NCBI GenBank assembly: GCA_963730365.1
Contig: CAVSRM010000003.1
Coordinates: 1-64,000 of the forward strand
Length of the DNA: 64,000 nucleotides
Direction: 5' to 3'
Source of the DNA: Fodinibacter sp963730365
GTDB lineage: Bacteria; Actinomycetota; Actinomycetes; Actinomycetales; Dermatophilaceae
Part shown: piece by piece, positions 9,627 to 18,423 of the stretch
Layout of the letters: every line of letters starts with the position of its first letter
How positions within the stretch are numbered: the stretch's first letter is position 1
The notes under the pieces: model-generated
What the model saw: the letters and a program-made list of their open reading frames with translations, nothing else
Told to the model about the DNA's origin: nothing
The model's database searches: none
Translations under genes and position numbers: made by a program

Positions 9627-11135
9627 TCAGAGCACGGAAAGGTTGCCGGTGGCGAGCATCGAGACCGCCACCGCGGAGGTCAGGGCCACGACCCCGACCG
9701 CCACACGTTCGGGAACCGTGAACACCGGCAACCGGCTCTCGCGGCGCGCCCAGACGTAGAAGCCCGTTCCGACCAGGTAGAAGAGCGCTGCGACCAACAG
9801 GTACTGCAGCCCTCCCGCATAGACCAGCCAGCAGGCGTAGACGAGTCCCACGGACCCGATGACGAGGTCGCGCGACCGTCCGGAACCGTGCTCGTAGGTC
9901 TCACCACGCGCGGCCAGCAGGACCTGGTACCCGGCCGACCACAGGTAGGGCAGCAGGATCAGCGAGGTCGCCAGGTACACGAGGTTGGTGTACGTGCTGT
10001 CGTTGACCAGGGTCCAGAGCAGCAGCAGCTGGACGCAGCCGTTGGTGAGCCACAGGGCGGTGGCGGGCGCACCGTGCGCGTTCTCGCGGGCGAGGGCCCG
10101 GGGCATGACGTGCTCGATGGCCGGCAGCCGCAGGATTTCCACGCACAGCATCACCCAGGCGAGCAGGGCGCCCAGCAGGGAGATGATCAGGCCGAGGGAG
10201 ATGAAGCCGGCACCCCAGCTGCCCACCTCGTTCTCGAGGACGCCCGCCATCGACGGGTCCTCGAGCCCGGCGATGTCCGCCTGGGCCATCAGGCCGTAGG
10301 AGAGCAGGTTGACCAGGAGCAGCAGGACGAGCACGCCGGCGAACCCGAGCACCGTCGCCCGGCCGACGTCCTTGCGCCTGCCCGCACGCTGGGAGTAGAC
10401 GGACGCGCCCTCGATGCCGATGAACACCCAGACGGTGACGAGCATCATGTTCTTGACCTGGTCGAGGGTGCTACCGAGCGGGGCGCCGTCGATCAGGGTG
10501 TTCTGGCCCCAGAAGTCGGCCGTGAAGATTCCCGCGTTGAACCCGACGGCGGCGATGGCGATGAAGGTGAGGATCGGGACGACCTTGGCGATCGTCACGA
10601 TTGTGTTGACGAGGGCGGCGCCGTGGATGCCGCGCAGCACCATGGCGTGGACGACCCACAGCACGATGGACGCTCCCACCACCGCGGCGACTGTCGCCCC
10701 GCCCTCGAAGGCGGGGAAGAAGTATCCGAGGGTCGAGAAGAGCAGCACGAGGTAGGCGACGTTGCCCACCCAGGCGGACACCCAGTACCCCCACGCCGAG
10801 CTGAATCCGATGTAGTTGCCGAAACCGGCGCGCGCATACCCGTAGACCCCGCCGTCGACGTCGGGCTTGCGGCGGGCGAGGGTCTGGAAGACGAAGGCCA
10901 GCATCAACATCCCGACGCCGGTGACCAGCCAGCCGATGAGCAGCGGGCCGGGGGCGGCGCTCTGGGCCATCTGGGAGGGCAGGGCGAAGATGCCGCTGCC
11001 GATCATGGATCCCACGACGAGTGCGATGAGAGCGGCCAGTCCAAGTCCGGCCGTGGAGGTGCCGACGGCGGGTCGGCCCTGAGAGGGTGGCGAAGGTGCC
11101 TCTGATGCGGGGCGCCCGGCGATCTGCTGAGACAT
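9627..11135 (-). CDS. arcD: Arginine:ornithine antiporter
   Basis: This 502-residue APC-superfamily transporter has about 12 predicted membrane segments and the family signature VGSMIGSGIFALP near the N-terminus. As first gene of the arc operon it most likely exchanges external arginine for ornithine at the cytoplasmic membrane, so that deiminase flux needs no energy for uptake. It is divergent from the exoribonuclease gene, with about 157 bp between the two starts that must hold both promoters. I see no clear ArgR box there. Confidence 0.9.
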   Translation of the reverse strand: MSQQIAGRPASEAPSPPSQGRPAVGTSTAGLGLAALIALVVGSMIGSGIFALPSQMAQSAAPGPLLIGWLVTGVGMLMLAFVFQTLARRKPDVDGGVYGYARAGFGNYIGFSSAWGYWVSAWVGNVAYLVLLFSTLGYFFPAFEGGATVAAVVGASIVLWVVHAMVLRGIHGAALVNTIVTIAKVVPILTFIAIAAVGFNAGIFTADFWGQNTLIDGAPLGSTLDQVKNMMLVTVWVFIGIEGASVYSQRAGRRKDVGRATVLGFAGVLVLLLLVNLLSYGLMAQADIAGLEDPSMAGVLENEVGSWGAGFISLGLIISLLGALLAWVMLCVEILRLPAIEHVMPRALARENAHGAPATALWLTNGCVQLLLLWTLVNDSTYTNLVYLATSLILLPYLWSAGYQVLLAARGETYEHGSGRSRDLVIGSVGLVYACWLVYAGGLQYLLVAALFYLVGTGFYVWARRESRLPVFTVPERVAVGVVALTSAVAVSMLATGNLSVL

Positions 11136-11292
11136 GAGTGCCTCCTCGGGCTTGCCGGGCCGGAGGATCCGCCCCAGCGTCTGGACGCTACTCCCGCCGG
11201 TCCGGGCGGGGACGGAACTGACTCGGACATCACAGTCACGAGCCGCTGAAGCGGATCGGCGCAGGCGTCGTTCCGGAGGTTAGGTTGGTCGC

Positions 11293-12741
11293 ATGCCGCA
11301 TCCCCGCGTGACGCTCGCCCCCACCGAGGCCGAGGCGCCCGAAGGAGTGGTGGCGGCGCTGCGAGCCCGGTTCGAGTCGGTCCGCGAGGAGCTGGGGCTC
11401 TCGCTCGACTACCCGGCCGACGCACGGGCTGAGGCCGAGGCGGTGGCGGCACGGCCACCGGAACTCCCCACGGACGACCAGACCGACCTCCCGTTCTTCA
11501 CCCTCGACCCCGTGGGCTCGATGGACCTCGACCAGGCGATCCACCTCGAGCGGGACGGCGAGGGCCACAGGGTGCGGTACGCCATCGCCGACGTGCCCGC
11601 GTTCGTGGCGCTCGGTGGGGCCCTGGACCGCGAGACGCGCGAGCGGGGTCAGACCGTCTACTGCCCGGACGTGCGGGTGCCACTCCATCCCGAGGTGCTC
11701 TCCGAGAACGCAGCGAGCCTCCTGCCCGGGGTGGTCCGGCCGGCCTTCGTCTGGGACCTGCGGCTCGACGGCACGGGGGAGCTCACGTCGGCCCGGGTGG
11801 GACGCGCTCTCGTGCGCAGCGTCGAGCGCCTGGACTACCTGGCGGTCCAGTCCTCGATCGACGCGGGAGGCGACGACGAGCGCTTCGCGATGCTGCGCGA
11901 GGTGGGGGAGCGGAGGATCGCCCTCGAGCGGGTCCGGGGAGGCGCCAGCCTGCCGATGCCCGAGCAGCAGGTGCGCGAGGGGCAGGACGGCGGTTTCGTG
12001 CTGGAGTTCCGGCCGCCGGTCGCGGCGGAGGAGTGGAACGCCCAGATCTCGCTGCTCACGGGCATGGCGGCCGCGACGATGATGATCGAGGCCGGGGTCG
12101 GGGTGCTGCGCACCATGCCGGCGCCGACCGAGGACGTGATCTCCCGCTTCCGCCGGGCCGCCCGGGCGATGCACGCGACCTGGCCGGACGGGCAGTCCTA
12201 CGGCGACTTCGTGAGGTCCCTGGACCGCACCGACCCCAGGCACCTGGCCCTGATCCACGAGGCGACGACGCTGTTCCGCGGCGCGAGGTACACGGCATTC
12301 GACGGAGACGTCCCCGACGAGCGCGAGCACGGGGCCGTGGCAGCGCCGTACGCCCACGTGACGGCTCCGCTGCGCCGGCTCGTCGACCGGTTCGGTCTCC
12401 TCGTGTGCGAGGCGGTGAGTCGGGGTGCCGAGGTGCCCGACAGCGTGCGGGCAGCGCTTCCCGACCTGCCCGACCTGATGCGCGCCTCGGACCAGCGCGC
12501 CCGGGCGGCGGAGCGCGCGTGCGCCGACGCCACGGAGGCGGCCGTCCTCCACGGGAGGGTGGGGGAGGTGTTCGATGCCGTCGTCGTGGACCGGGGCGAG
12601 AGCACGCTGGAGGTGCAGCTCGTCGACCTGCCGGTGCTCACGAGGCTCGCCGCGCCCCGGTCCGAGCTGGGGGCGTCGGTGCGGGTCCGGGTCGTCCGGG
12701 CCGATGTGGCGCCCGGGACGCTCGAGCTGGCCCTAGACTGA
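11293..12741 (+). CDS. RNB-domain (RNase II family) exoribonuclease
   Basis: This 482-residue protein is dominated by an RNB catalytic domain. DPVGSMDLDQAIHLE holds the Mg-binding aspartates, YAIADVPAFV follows, and YAHVTAPLRRLVDR is the conserved C-terminal part of the domain. It should be a processive 3'-5' exoribonuclease. It is shorter than RNase R and lacks obvious N-terminal cold-shock domains, as in the usual actinobacterial form. The stop is four bases before the P1 helix of rnpB, so read-through from this gene may contribute to the RNA. Confidence 0.9.
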   Translation: MPHPRVTLAPTEAEAPEGVVAALRARFESVREELGLSLDYPADARAEAEAVAARPPELPTDDQTDLPFFTLDPVGSMDLDQAIHLERDGEGHRVRYAIADVPAFVALGGALDRETRERGQTVYCPDVRVPLHPEVLSENAASLLPGVVRPAFVWDLRLDGTGELTSARVGRALVRSVERLDYLAVQSSIDAGGDDERFAMLREVGERRIALERVRGGASLPMPEQQVREGQDGGFVLEFRPPVAAEEWNAQISLLTGMAAATMMIEAGVGVLRTMPAPTEDVISRFRRAARAMHATWPDGQSYGDFVRSLDRTDPRHLALIHEATTLFRGARYTAFDGDVPDEREHGAVAAPYAHVTAPLRRLVDRFGLLVCEAVSRGAEVPDSVRAALPDLPDLMRASDQRARAAERACADATEAAVLHGRVGEVFDAVVVDRGESTLEVQLVDLPVLTRLAAPRSELGASVRVRVVRADVAPGTLELALD

Positions 12742-13132
12742 CCACGGACGAGTCGGGCGGACGGTCGCGTCGGTGGGCAACCACCGCCGAGGAAGGTCCG
12801 GGCTCCGAAGGGCAGGATGGTGGCCAACAGCCACCCGGGGTGACCCGCGGGACAGTGCCACAGAGAACAGACCGCCCCGGTCGCGCGAGCGAGCGGGGTA
12901 AGGGTGAAACGGTGGTGTAAGAGACCACCAGCGGCCTGGGTGACCAGGTCGGCTCGGTAAACCCCATCCGGAGCAAGCCCAGACAGCGTGCGATCGAGGG
13001 CGGCCCGCCCGAGCACGCGGGTAGGGTGCTGGAGGTGGTCGGCAACGGCCACCCGAGATGGATGACCGTCACCGGGTCGCCGGCAACGGCGGCACGGGAC
13101 AGAACCCGGCCTACAGCCCGACTCGTCCACCA
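12742..13132 (+). ncRNA. rnpB: RNase P RNA, type A
   Basis: This is the catalytic RNA of RNase P, which matures tRNA 5' ends. The universally conserved GAGGAAAGTCC-like element appears as GAGGAAGGTCCGGGCTCC. AGGGTGAAACGGTG, CGGTAAACCCC and the 3' block ACAGAACCCGGCCTACAG are also present. Helix P1 closes perfectly: 12746-12758 pairs with 13116-13128. Total length of about 385 nt is normal for actinobacteria. The final 24 bases of the paired 3' end are duplicated at 54410-54433, so this is also the apparent integration site of the downstream island. The RNA itself looks intact. Confidence 0.96.
13105..13128 (+). repeat. attL-like direct repeat within rnpB
   Basis: These 24 bases (starting CCCGGCCTACAG and ending CTCGTCC) form the 3' strand of the rnpB P1 helix and its preceding conserved bases. 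They occur again, identical, at 54410-54433. Structured RNA genes, mostly tRNA and tmRNA but sometimes rnpB, are common targets of tyrosine integrases, because the element restores the gene end on integration. Confidence 0.85.
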
Positions 13133-13173
13133 CAAGCCGCTGACCTGCAGGTATTTGTGTACTCGCTCGCGAC

Positions 13174-13192
13174 TGTCCTCACATTGTCCTCA
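13174..13192 (+). promoter_or_regulatory. Paired integrase arm-type sites, left
   Basis: TGTCCTCA occurs twice, at 13174-13181 and 13185-13192, with an 11-bp start-to-start distance. The same octamer pair with the same spacing lies at 54284-54302 near the other repeat. The second octamer overlaps the stop codon of the integrase remnant. The arrangement fits arm-type binding sites of a tyrosine integrase beside its attachment site. Confidence 0.6.
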
Positions 13193-13294
13193 GCCTGCAG
13201 AGGGGGTCCCCTTGAGCTGCGAGTCGACCGCCTCCCGCGTGCGGTCGTCGGAGTCCGGCCACAGGTGGCTATACGTGTCCAAGGTCTCCGCGGC
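13190..13294 (-). pseudogene. Tyrosine integrase, C-terminal remnant
   Basis: The minus strand encodes about 35 codons that match the C-terminal end of phage-type tyrosine integrases: AAETLDTYSHLWPDSDDRTR, with the catalytic tyrosine in DTYSHLW, then a short tail and a TGA at 13190-13192. Everything upstream (catalytic Arg/His boxes and DNA-binding domain) is gone; the frame passes at about 13295 into a different recombinase. Its 3' end faces the rnpB repeat, as expected for an integrase gene next to its own attachment site. Confidence 0.75.
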
Positions 13295-13391
13295 ACACCC
13301 GTGCCGGCTCGATGCCCATCCGGGTGAGCTCGGCGAGCTGGGCTGCCAGGTCCTGCCGGTCGGTGCTGACCCGGGCGTATCCGATCAGCAC
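13295..13391 (-). pseudogene. Serine recombinase (resolvase), N-terminal remnant
   Basis: From a GTG at 13391 the minus strand reads LIGYARVSTDRQDLAAQLAE and on to RMGIEPARV, the start of a resolvase/invertase catalytic domain with the nucleophilic serine in ARVST. After about 32 codons the similarity stops, at the point where the integrase C-terminal stub begins in another frame. This is a junction between two unrelated recombinase genes, probably left by deletion. Confidence 0.7.
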
Positions 13392-13895
13392 CAGGAGCCG
13401 GTCGGCCGGCGTGGCTGGAACGCTGGCATGGTGCCTCGTCTCGATAGAGGGGTGTTCGTGAGATCGTAGGTCGCGCGGGTCAAACGCGACACTTGAGGCG
13501 GACGGTGATTCTGAGACCTCGGATGTCAGAAGTCGCCGTCACTGGATGTCAGAAGTCCTGTTCATCGGTCCGCTGCAAGGCGATTCAGGACCGGGCGACA
13601 GATTGGGATTCCGTCTGGCGCCAGCATCGGCTGCGAACCGACGCAACGCTCAACGATCGTCTCGTTCGACGATCGTGAACGAAGCAGGCGCAGCGGTCCC
13701 GGCCACCGGCGACAGGGGTGATGCCGGCCCTGCTGTCAGCGAGTGGCGGGCTTGGTTGGGACTCATGGATATAGGTGCCACGCCCTTCGTGTTGATCGGC
13801 GGGCACCAGGCGGGGCTTCGCGCAGGAAGCCTCCGCCACCCGGCGTCTGCCGCTCCCGGTCGGTCCCCTCACGTGACCGGCCGGGAGCGCATCTG
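13392..13895. other. Non-coding stretch with small repeats
   Basis: No gene is recognised here. GGATGTCAGAAGTC occurs twice, at about 13521 and 13545, and there is a palindromic ACGATCGT...ACGATCGT pair at about 13653-13676. Short open frames on both strands have no recognisable product. It is probably debris between the element end and the transporter operon. Confidence 0.5.
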
Positions 13896-14828
13896 TCACC
13901 CCTTGTCAGCGCCTGCGTTGGCGCCTTGGGTGAAGTAGCGCTGGAAGGCGATGAACACCAGCGCAGTCGGGATGGTCATGAGCAGCGCCGCAGCCATGGT
14001 GATGGGGAACTGGCTGCCCGAGCCCAGGCCACCGGAGGTGAGGCCTGCGACTCCGCGGGTGAGGGTGTAGAGCTTCGGATCGTCGGTTGCGATGATGAAG
14101 TGCGACAGCTCGTTCCATGACCCTTGGAAGGAAAGGATCGTCAGGGTGATGAGGGCTGGTCTGGCCATCGGCAGGATCACCGACCAGAAGGTCCGGAACG
14201 TGCCGGCACCGTCGAGCCGGGCTGCCTCCTCCATCGATGGTGGGATGGACTCGAAGAACTGCTTCATGATGAACACCCCGGCCGCGTCGACGAGCAGTGG
14301 CACGAAGAGCGCGGGGTAGGTGTTGTAGATCCCCAGGTAGTTGAGCACGAGGAACTTCGGAATGAGCAGCACGATGCCGGGCACCGCGAGGACCGCGATG
14401 ATCGCGGTGAACACGGCATCCCGGCCGGCGAACTTCAGCCGCGCCAATGCGTAGCCGGCGAGGGAGTTGAAGAACACCCGCCCCGCCGTGACCAGCAGGG
14501 TGACGATGACCGAGTTGGTGAACCACAGCGGGTAGTCGGTCTGGAAGATGCGCTCGAATGCCGCAGTCGTCACCGGGTCGGGGAGGAGCTTGAGCGGGTT
14601 GTTCACCGCGTCCGCGTCGGTCTTGAACGACGTGGAGAGCTGCACGATGAACGGGTAGATGTACATCAGGGCGAAGGCCACGAGCGCGATGTAGACCGCG
14701 ATCTTCTTCCCGCGTCCGCTGCGTCCGACGAGGTTGCCGTCGTCTCCGGACGCCGGAGGCTTGGGCTGAGCCTCCGCACCCCGCGCCTGAGCCTCTTCGC
14801 TCACACTGTTGCCTGCGGGCTGTGTCAC
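13896..14828 (-). CDS. Sugar ABC transporter permease (MalG type)
   Basis: This 310-residue inner-membrane permease of the carbohydrate-uptake-1 family has about six membrane segments. The EAA loop, which contacts the ATPase, is EEAARLDGAGTFRTFWSVILP. A hydrophilic N-terminal tail of about 40 residues precedes the first helix. The GTG start overlaps the stop of the partner permease (GTGA). It is last gene of a four-gene minus-strand operon. No ATPase gene is present nearby, so the transporter probably uses a shared MsiK-type ATPase encoded elsewhere, as is common in actinobacteria. Confidence 0.9.
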   Translation of the reverse strand: MTQPAGNSVSEEAQARGAEAQPKPPASGDDGNLVGRSGRGKKIAVYIALVAFALMYIYPFIVQLSTSFKTDADAVNNPLKLLPDPVTTAAFERIFQTDYPLWFTNSVIVTLLVTAGRVFFNSLAGYALARLKFAGRDAVFTAIIAVLAVPGIVLLIPKFLVLNYLGIYNTYPALFVPLLVDAAGVFIMKQFFESIPPSMEEAARLDGAGTFRTFWSVILPMARPALITLTILSFQGSWNELSHFIIATDDPKLYTLTRGVAGLTSGGLGSGSQFPITMAAALLMTIPTALVFIAFQRYFTQGANAGADKG

Positions 14829-15970
14829 GCCGTCACCCCCTTCTTCGCCGCTCGGCGTTGCGTTCGTTCTGCCTTCTTCTGCTTCGCCGCATCCTTGTCC
14901 CGCAGCACGAAGCGTTGGAAGGAGGTGAGCACGAAGATCAAGATGAAGAGGAGGAACGCCATGGCCGCCCCCTGACCCCACTGCTGCTGTTTGAAGGCTG
15001 CCGTGTAGGAGAGGTATGCGGGCGTCAGGGTGGTCTTGGCGGGGCCGCCCTGGGTCATGACGTACATCTGGTCGAAGACCTGCCAGGTGCCGATGATCCC
15101 GAGGGTGACCACCAGCAGGATGGTCGGCCTCAGGTGCGGCACGGTGACGTTGCGGAACCGCTGCCAGGGGTTGGCGCCGTCCACCATCGCGGCTTCTTCG
15201 ACCTCGGTGGGCAGGTCCTGGAGCGCGGCGATGAACATCAGCATGAAGGTGCCGGCAGTTGTCCAGACCACCTGGAGCATGATCGCCGACATGGCCACCG
15301 AGGGTCCGCTGAACCATTCCCAGAGCGAGAGGTTCATCACCTGCGTGTCGAGCAGGAAACCCGGCGGGGCGTCGGTCGACCAGAGACCGACCCCCCCGCC
15401 GATCATGTGGATCAACCCGCGAGGATCGGAGAACCACGTCGGTCCGTCGATGCCGAAGATCCCCAGGAACTGGTTGACGGCGCCGGTGCCGGTGAACAGG
15501 TAGAGGAAGACGAGTGAGATCGCCACTGAGGACACCACGGAGGGGAAGTAGAACGAGGTGCGGAAGAAGCTGCGCCCCTTGAGGAACTTCTGGTTGACGA
15601 TCACGGCCAGGCTGATGGCGAGCATCGTCTGCAGCGGGACGACGCCGATGACGTAGTAGAACGTGTTGCGCAAGGAGATCATGAAGTCCTGGCGCGAGAG
15701 GCCCTCCTGGGTGAGCAGGGCGGTGTAGTTGTCGACGCCGACGAGGCCGACGTTCGAGGAGAAGGGGCTGCCTCGCCCGCTCCAGTTGGTGAAGGACACC
15801 CACAGGGCCATGAAGATGGGGATGACGAGGAAGAGGCCGAGCAAGGCGAGTACCGGGGTGACGAAGAGCCACCCGGCGACTGACTGCCGCTGGCCTGCCC
15901 CCTTCCCGCCACCGCGGCGCCGCGGCGCACGGGAGGTCCCGGGCGCCGCGGCCGTGTCGGTGGTGCTCAC
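14825..15970 (-). CDS. Sugar ABC transporter permease (MalF type)
   Basis: This 381-residue permease partners the downstream MalG-type protein. About six to seven membrane segments follow a basic N-terminal tail rich in Arg and Gly. The EAA loop is EEAAMVDGANPWQRFRNVTVP. The GTG start overlaps the stop of the binding-protein gene (GTGA), and its own stop overlaps the next GTG, so the three transport genes are tightly coupled. The loop between the middle helices is longer than usual. Confidence 0.9.
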   Translation of the reverse strand: MSTTDTAAAPGTSRAPRRRGGGKGAGQRQSVAGWLFVTPVLALLGLFLVIPIFMALWVSFTNWSGRGSPFSSNVGLVGVDNYTALLTQEGLSRQDFMISLRNTFYYVIGVVPLQTMLAISLAVIVNQKFLKGRSFFRTSFYFPSVVSSVAISLVFLYLFTGTGAVNQFLGIFGIDGPTWFSDPRGLIHMIGGGVGLWSTDAPPGFLLDTQVMNLSLWEWFSGPSVAMSAIMLQVVWTTAGTFMLMFIAALQDLPTEVEEAAMVDGANPWQRFRNVTVPHLRPTILLVVTLGIIGTWQVFDQMYVMTQGGPAKTTLTPAYLSYTAAFKQQQWGQGAAMAFLLFILIFVLTSFQRFVLRDKDAAKQKKAERTQRRAAKKGVTA

Positions 15971-17220
15971 TGGCCCAGTACTGCGCCGGCGTTGGTGTCG
16001 AAGCCCTCGAGCACCTGCGAGAGGTTGGCGTTCCCGAAGGCCTCCAGCTTGGAGTTCAGGTCGCCCACGACCTGCTCCATACCGGCCGCGTTGATCGGGC
16101 CGTGGCCGTACGCGCCGCCGGCGATGAAGGGCGCGTCCTCGGGGAACTTCTCCTTGTACTGGTCGGCGGCCGCCTGCCGGCTCGGCATCACTCCGAAGGC
16201 GTCGGCGAAGGCCATCTGCTGGTCGACGGTGGTCAGTGACGACACGAGATCGACCGCCTGGGCCTGGGCCTTGGAGTCCGACGCGACGCCCCAGCACTGG
16301 GTGAACTGGAGCGTGCCAGGTCCCTTGGGGCCCTCGGGGAGCTCGACGGTGGTGTACTTCAGGTCTGGGTAGTCGTTCCTGACGGCCCCCGTGATCCAGT
16401 TGCCCTCCATCGTCATGGCCGCCTTCTGGGTGCCGAAGGCCTCACCGCCCCAACCGGAGTCGAGCTCGGGAGCGAACTTGAAGTTGCCGGCCTTGACGTT
16501 GTCCTGCACGTATTTCAGCGCTTCTTCGACCTCGGGGGTCGCTGCGGTGGACTCCGTGCCGTCCTCATTGAGCCACCAGCCGCCGTTCTGCACGACGAAC
16601 GCCCCGACCCGGTCGATCCCGGTACCCAGGCCCAGACCCACCTGGTCCCCAGTGGTGAGCTTCGTGGAGACGGCGGTGAGGTCGTCCCAGTTCTTGGGGA
16701 TGTCGGCATCGGTGAGGCCGGCCGCGGCCCAGGCGTCGGTATTGATCTGTAGGGCCAGGGTGGAGAAGTCCTTCGGGGCGCAGTACTGCGTCCCTTCGTA
16801 GGTGAAGGCCTGGCGGAGGGACTCGTAGAAGTCGTCGTTGTCCTCGAGCTGGTCGGCGTAGGCGAAGAGACTGCCGTTCTTGGCGTAGTCGGCGAAGCGG
16901 CCGGCATCCATGTAGAAGACGTCGGCCGGGCTGCCGCTGGCGAAACCTTGGGCGAGCTGCTGGTTCATGTCGCTGGCGACCGTCACGGTCACCGTGTTGC
17001 CGGTCTCCTTGGCCCACGCATCGGTGGCGGCCTTGACCGCGTTGGTCTCGGCGTCACCGGAGGATGCGATGAGCATCTTGAGGTCGACGGGGCCACTGGC
17101 CGATGCCGCAGCGGTGGACGTGCTGTCCTCCTCGAAGCCCCCTCCACCGCCGCAGGCGGTGAGAAGCAGTGCCCCGGTCAGGGCGATGGCCAGGGACGCA
17201 GTGCGGGTCATGCGTGTCAC
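15967..17220 (-). CDS. Sugar-binding lipoprotein of ABC transporter
   Basis: This is a 417-residue extracellular solute-binding protein of family 1. A basic start and hydrophobic signal run into the lipobox LLTAC, so it should be lipid-anchored outside the membrane. A run of glycines follows the cysteine. I chose the GTG at 17220 because AAAGGAG lies just upstream; an in-frame ATG at 17238 would place that Shine-Dalgarno inside the gene. Features of the family include a tryptophan-rich sugar cleft (GGWWLNEDG) and MEGNWITG. The sugar is unknown. The adjacent debranching-type enzyme suggests an oligosaccharide. Confidence 0.9.
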   Translation of the reverse strand: MTRMTRTASLAIALTGALLLTACGGGGGFEEDSTSTAAASASGPVDLKMLIASSGDAETNAVKAATDAWAKETGNTVTVTVASDMNQQLAQGFASGSPADVFYMDAGRFADYAKNGSLFAYADQLEDNDDFYESLRQAFTYEGTQYCAPKDFSTLALQINTDAWAAAGLTDADIPKNWDDLTAVSTKLTTGDQVGLGLGTGIDRVGAFVVQNGGWWLNEDGTESTAATPEVEEALKYVQDNVKAGNFKFAPELDSGWGGEAFGTQKAAMTMEGNWITGAVRNDYPDLKYTTVELPEGPKGPGTLQFTQCWGVASDSKAQAQAVDLVSSLTTVDQQMAFADAFGVMPSRQAAADQYKEKFPEDAPFIAGGAYGHGPINAAGMEQVVGDLNSKLEAFGNANLSQVLEGFDTNAGAVLGQ

Positions 17221-17269
17221 GGTGGACTCCTTTGTCATGGCGGTGCGGGTGGAGATGATGCGATGAGCG

Positions 17270-18301
17270 TCAGCGGGAGGGTGTGGTGCTCCTCCCAGGG
17301 GTGAGTACAGGGGCGAGGAGGGCGCCGGTTGACGGGCGGTCGGATCCGGCGAGGGCGTCGTGCACGAGGGTCAGCGTGAGGTCGGCGATCTCAGTGATTG
17401 GCTGGGTGATCGTGGTGATGTGGTGCACCAGAGCCGTCTCGAACCCGTCGAAGCCGACTATCCCGATGTCGGCGCCCGGCGCCCTTCCCTCCATGAGCAG
17501 TGCTTGGTGCACGCCGAGGGCCAAGAGGTCGGAGGCGCAGACTACGGCGCTCTTCGGGCTGAGCCGACGCACGAGATCGAGCCCCGCCACGATGGCGGCG
17601 TCCAGGTTTTGGTCGCAGGCAGACTCCGGTCCCCACACGCCACCACTGTCCTGGCATGCGTTCTGCCAGCCGGAGCGACGATCGTCTCCGACGACCGAGC
17701 CAGAGGGCCAACCCAGGTAGGCGATGGTGGTGTAGCCGCGACCGAGGCAGTGCTCGACCGCCGCCCGTGTGCCGGCGGCGCCGTCGACGTCGACCCACCG
17801 GGTGAACGTCGGGTCGTCCCAGATCCGGCCGAACGACGCGAAGGGGATGCTATGGCGTTCGAGCCATGCCGGGCGTGGGTCCCCGTGGTGGGTCTCGGCG
17901 ATGATGAAGGCATCGACAAGCCTGCGACGCCACATCTCCTCGTAGCCGTGCAGCATCGGCTCGGCCTGGGACGAGCCGAAGGGAACCACGTGGAAGTCGT
18001 GCTCGGTGGCGCGCACACCGAGGGTCTCGAGGAACGGGGCCCGGGTTTCGTTGGTCGTGTGGGGCCCGAGGGTGTGCACCTCGATCCCGATGGCCCCGGT
18101 GCGTTGCGCTCGTAGGGACTGGGCCGAGGACGAGGGCTGATAGCCAAGGTGGTCGATGGTCGCCAGAACCCGGTCGAGGGTGTCGGGGCTGACCCGCTCA
18201 GGGTGTTTGAGGGCGTTGCTGACAGTCTGGCGCGACACACCCGCCGCCCGGGCGACGTCATGGATCGTCACCCGTGCGGGAGAAGGGCTGAGCGGTTCCA
18301 C
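17270..18301 (-). CDS. LacI-family transcriptional regulator
   Basis: This 343-residue protein has an N-terminal LacI helix-turn-helix (VTIHDVARAAGVSRQTVSNAL) and hinge helix, then a periplasmic-binding-like effector domain (IGIVGFDGF). The GTG start is preceded by GGAGG. It is first gene of the minus-strand transporter operon, 49 bp before the binding-protein gene, and divergent from the glycosidase. An inverted repeat between the divergent starts is the likely operator, so the regulator probably controls the operon, itself and the glycosidase in response to the imported sugar. Confidence 0.9.
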   Translation of the reverse strand: MEPLSPSPARVTIHDVARAAGVSRQTVSNALKHPERVSPDTLDRVLATIDHLGYQPSSSAQSLRAQRTGAIGIEVHTLGPHTTNETRAPFLETLGVRATEHDFHVVPFGSSQAEPMLHGYEEMWRRRLVDAFIIAETHHGDPRPAWLERHSIPFASFGRIWDDPTFTRWVDVDGAAGTRAAVEHCLGRGYTTIAYLGWPSGSVVGDDRRSGWQNACQDSGGVWGPESACDQNLDAAIVAGLDLVRRLSPKSAVVCASDLLALGVHQALLMEGRAPGADIGIVGFDGFETALVHHITTITQPITEIADLTLTLVHDALAGSDRPSTGALLAPVLTPGRSTTPSR

Positions 18302-18320
18302 ATGGCCTCCCTCGATGTTT

Positions 18321-18359
18321 GATCGTTCATATTCGCCAGTACCCTTGTTTTGAACGATC
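18321..18359. promoter_or_regulatory. Inverted repeat, probable LacI-family operator
   Basis: GATCGTTCA (18321-18329) and TGAACGATC (18351-18359) form a perfect 9-bp inverted repeat with a 21-bp gap. It lies in the 122-bp divergent region between the LacI-type gene and the glycosidase gene. Two half-operators or two weakly symmetric operators are both possible. Confidence 0.6.
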
Positions 18360-18423
18360 CAATGGCTAAGGTAGCCAATGTGCTCCAGATCACCACGTCC
18401 TGTCAACACCCTGAGACGGCACC

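Noticed and set aside
13493..13899. Short open frames on both strands after the recombinase remnants
   Set aside because: They have no family features, no ribosome sites and overlap each other; better read as non-coding debris.
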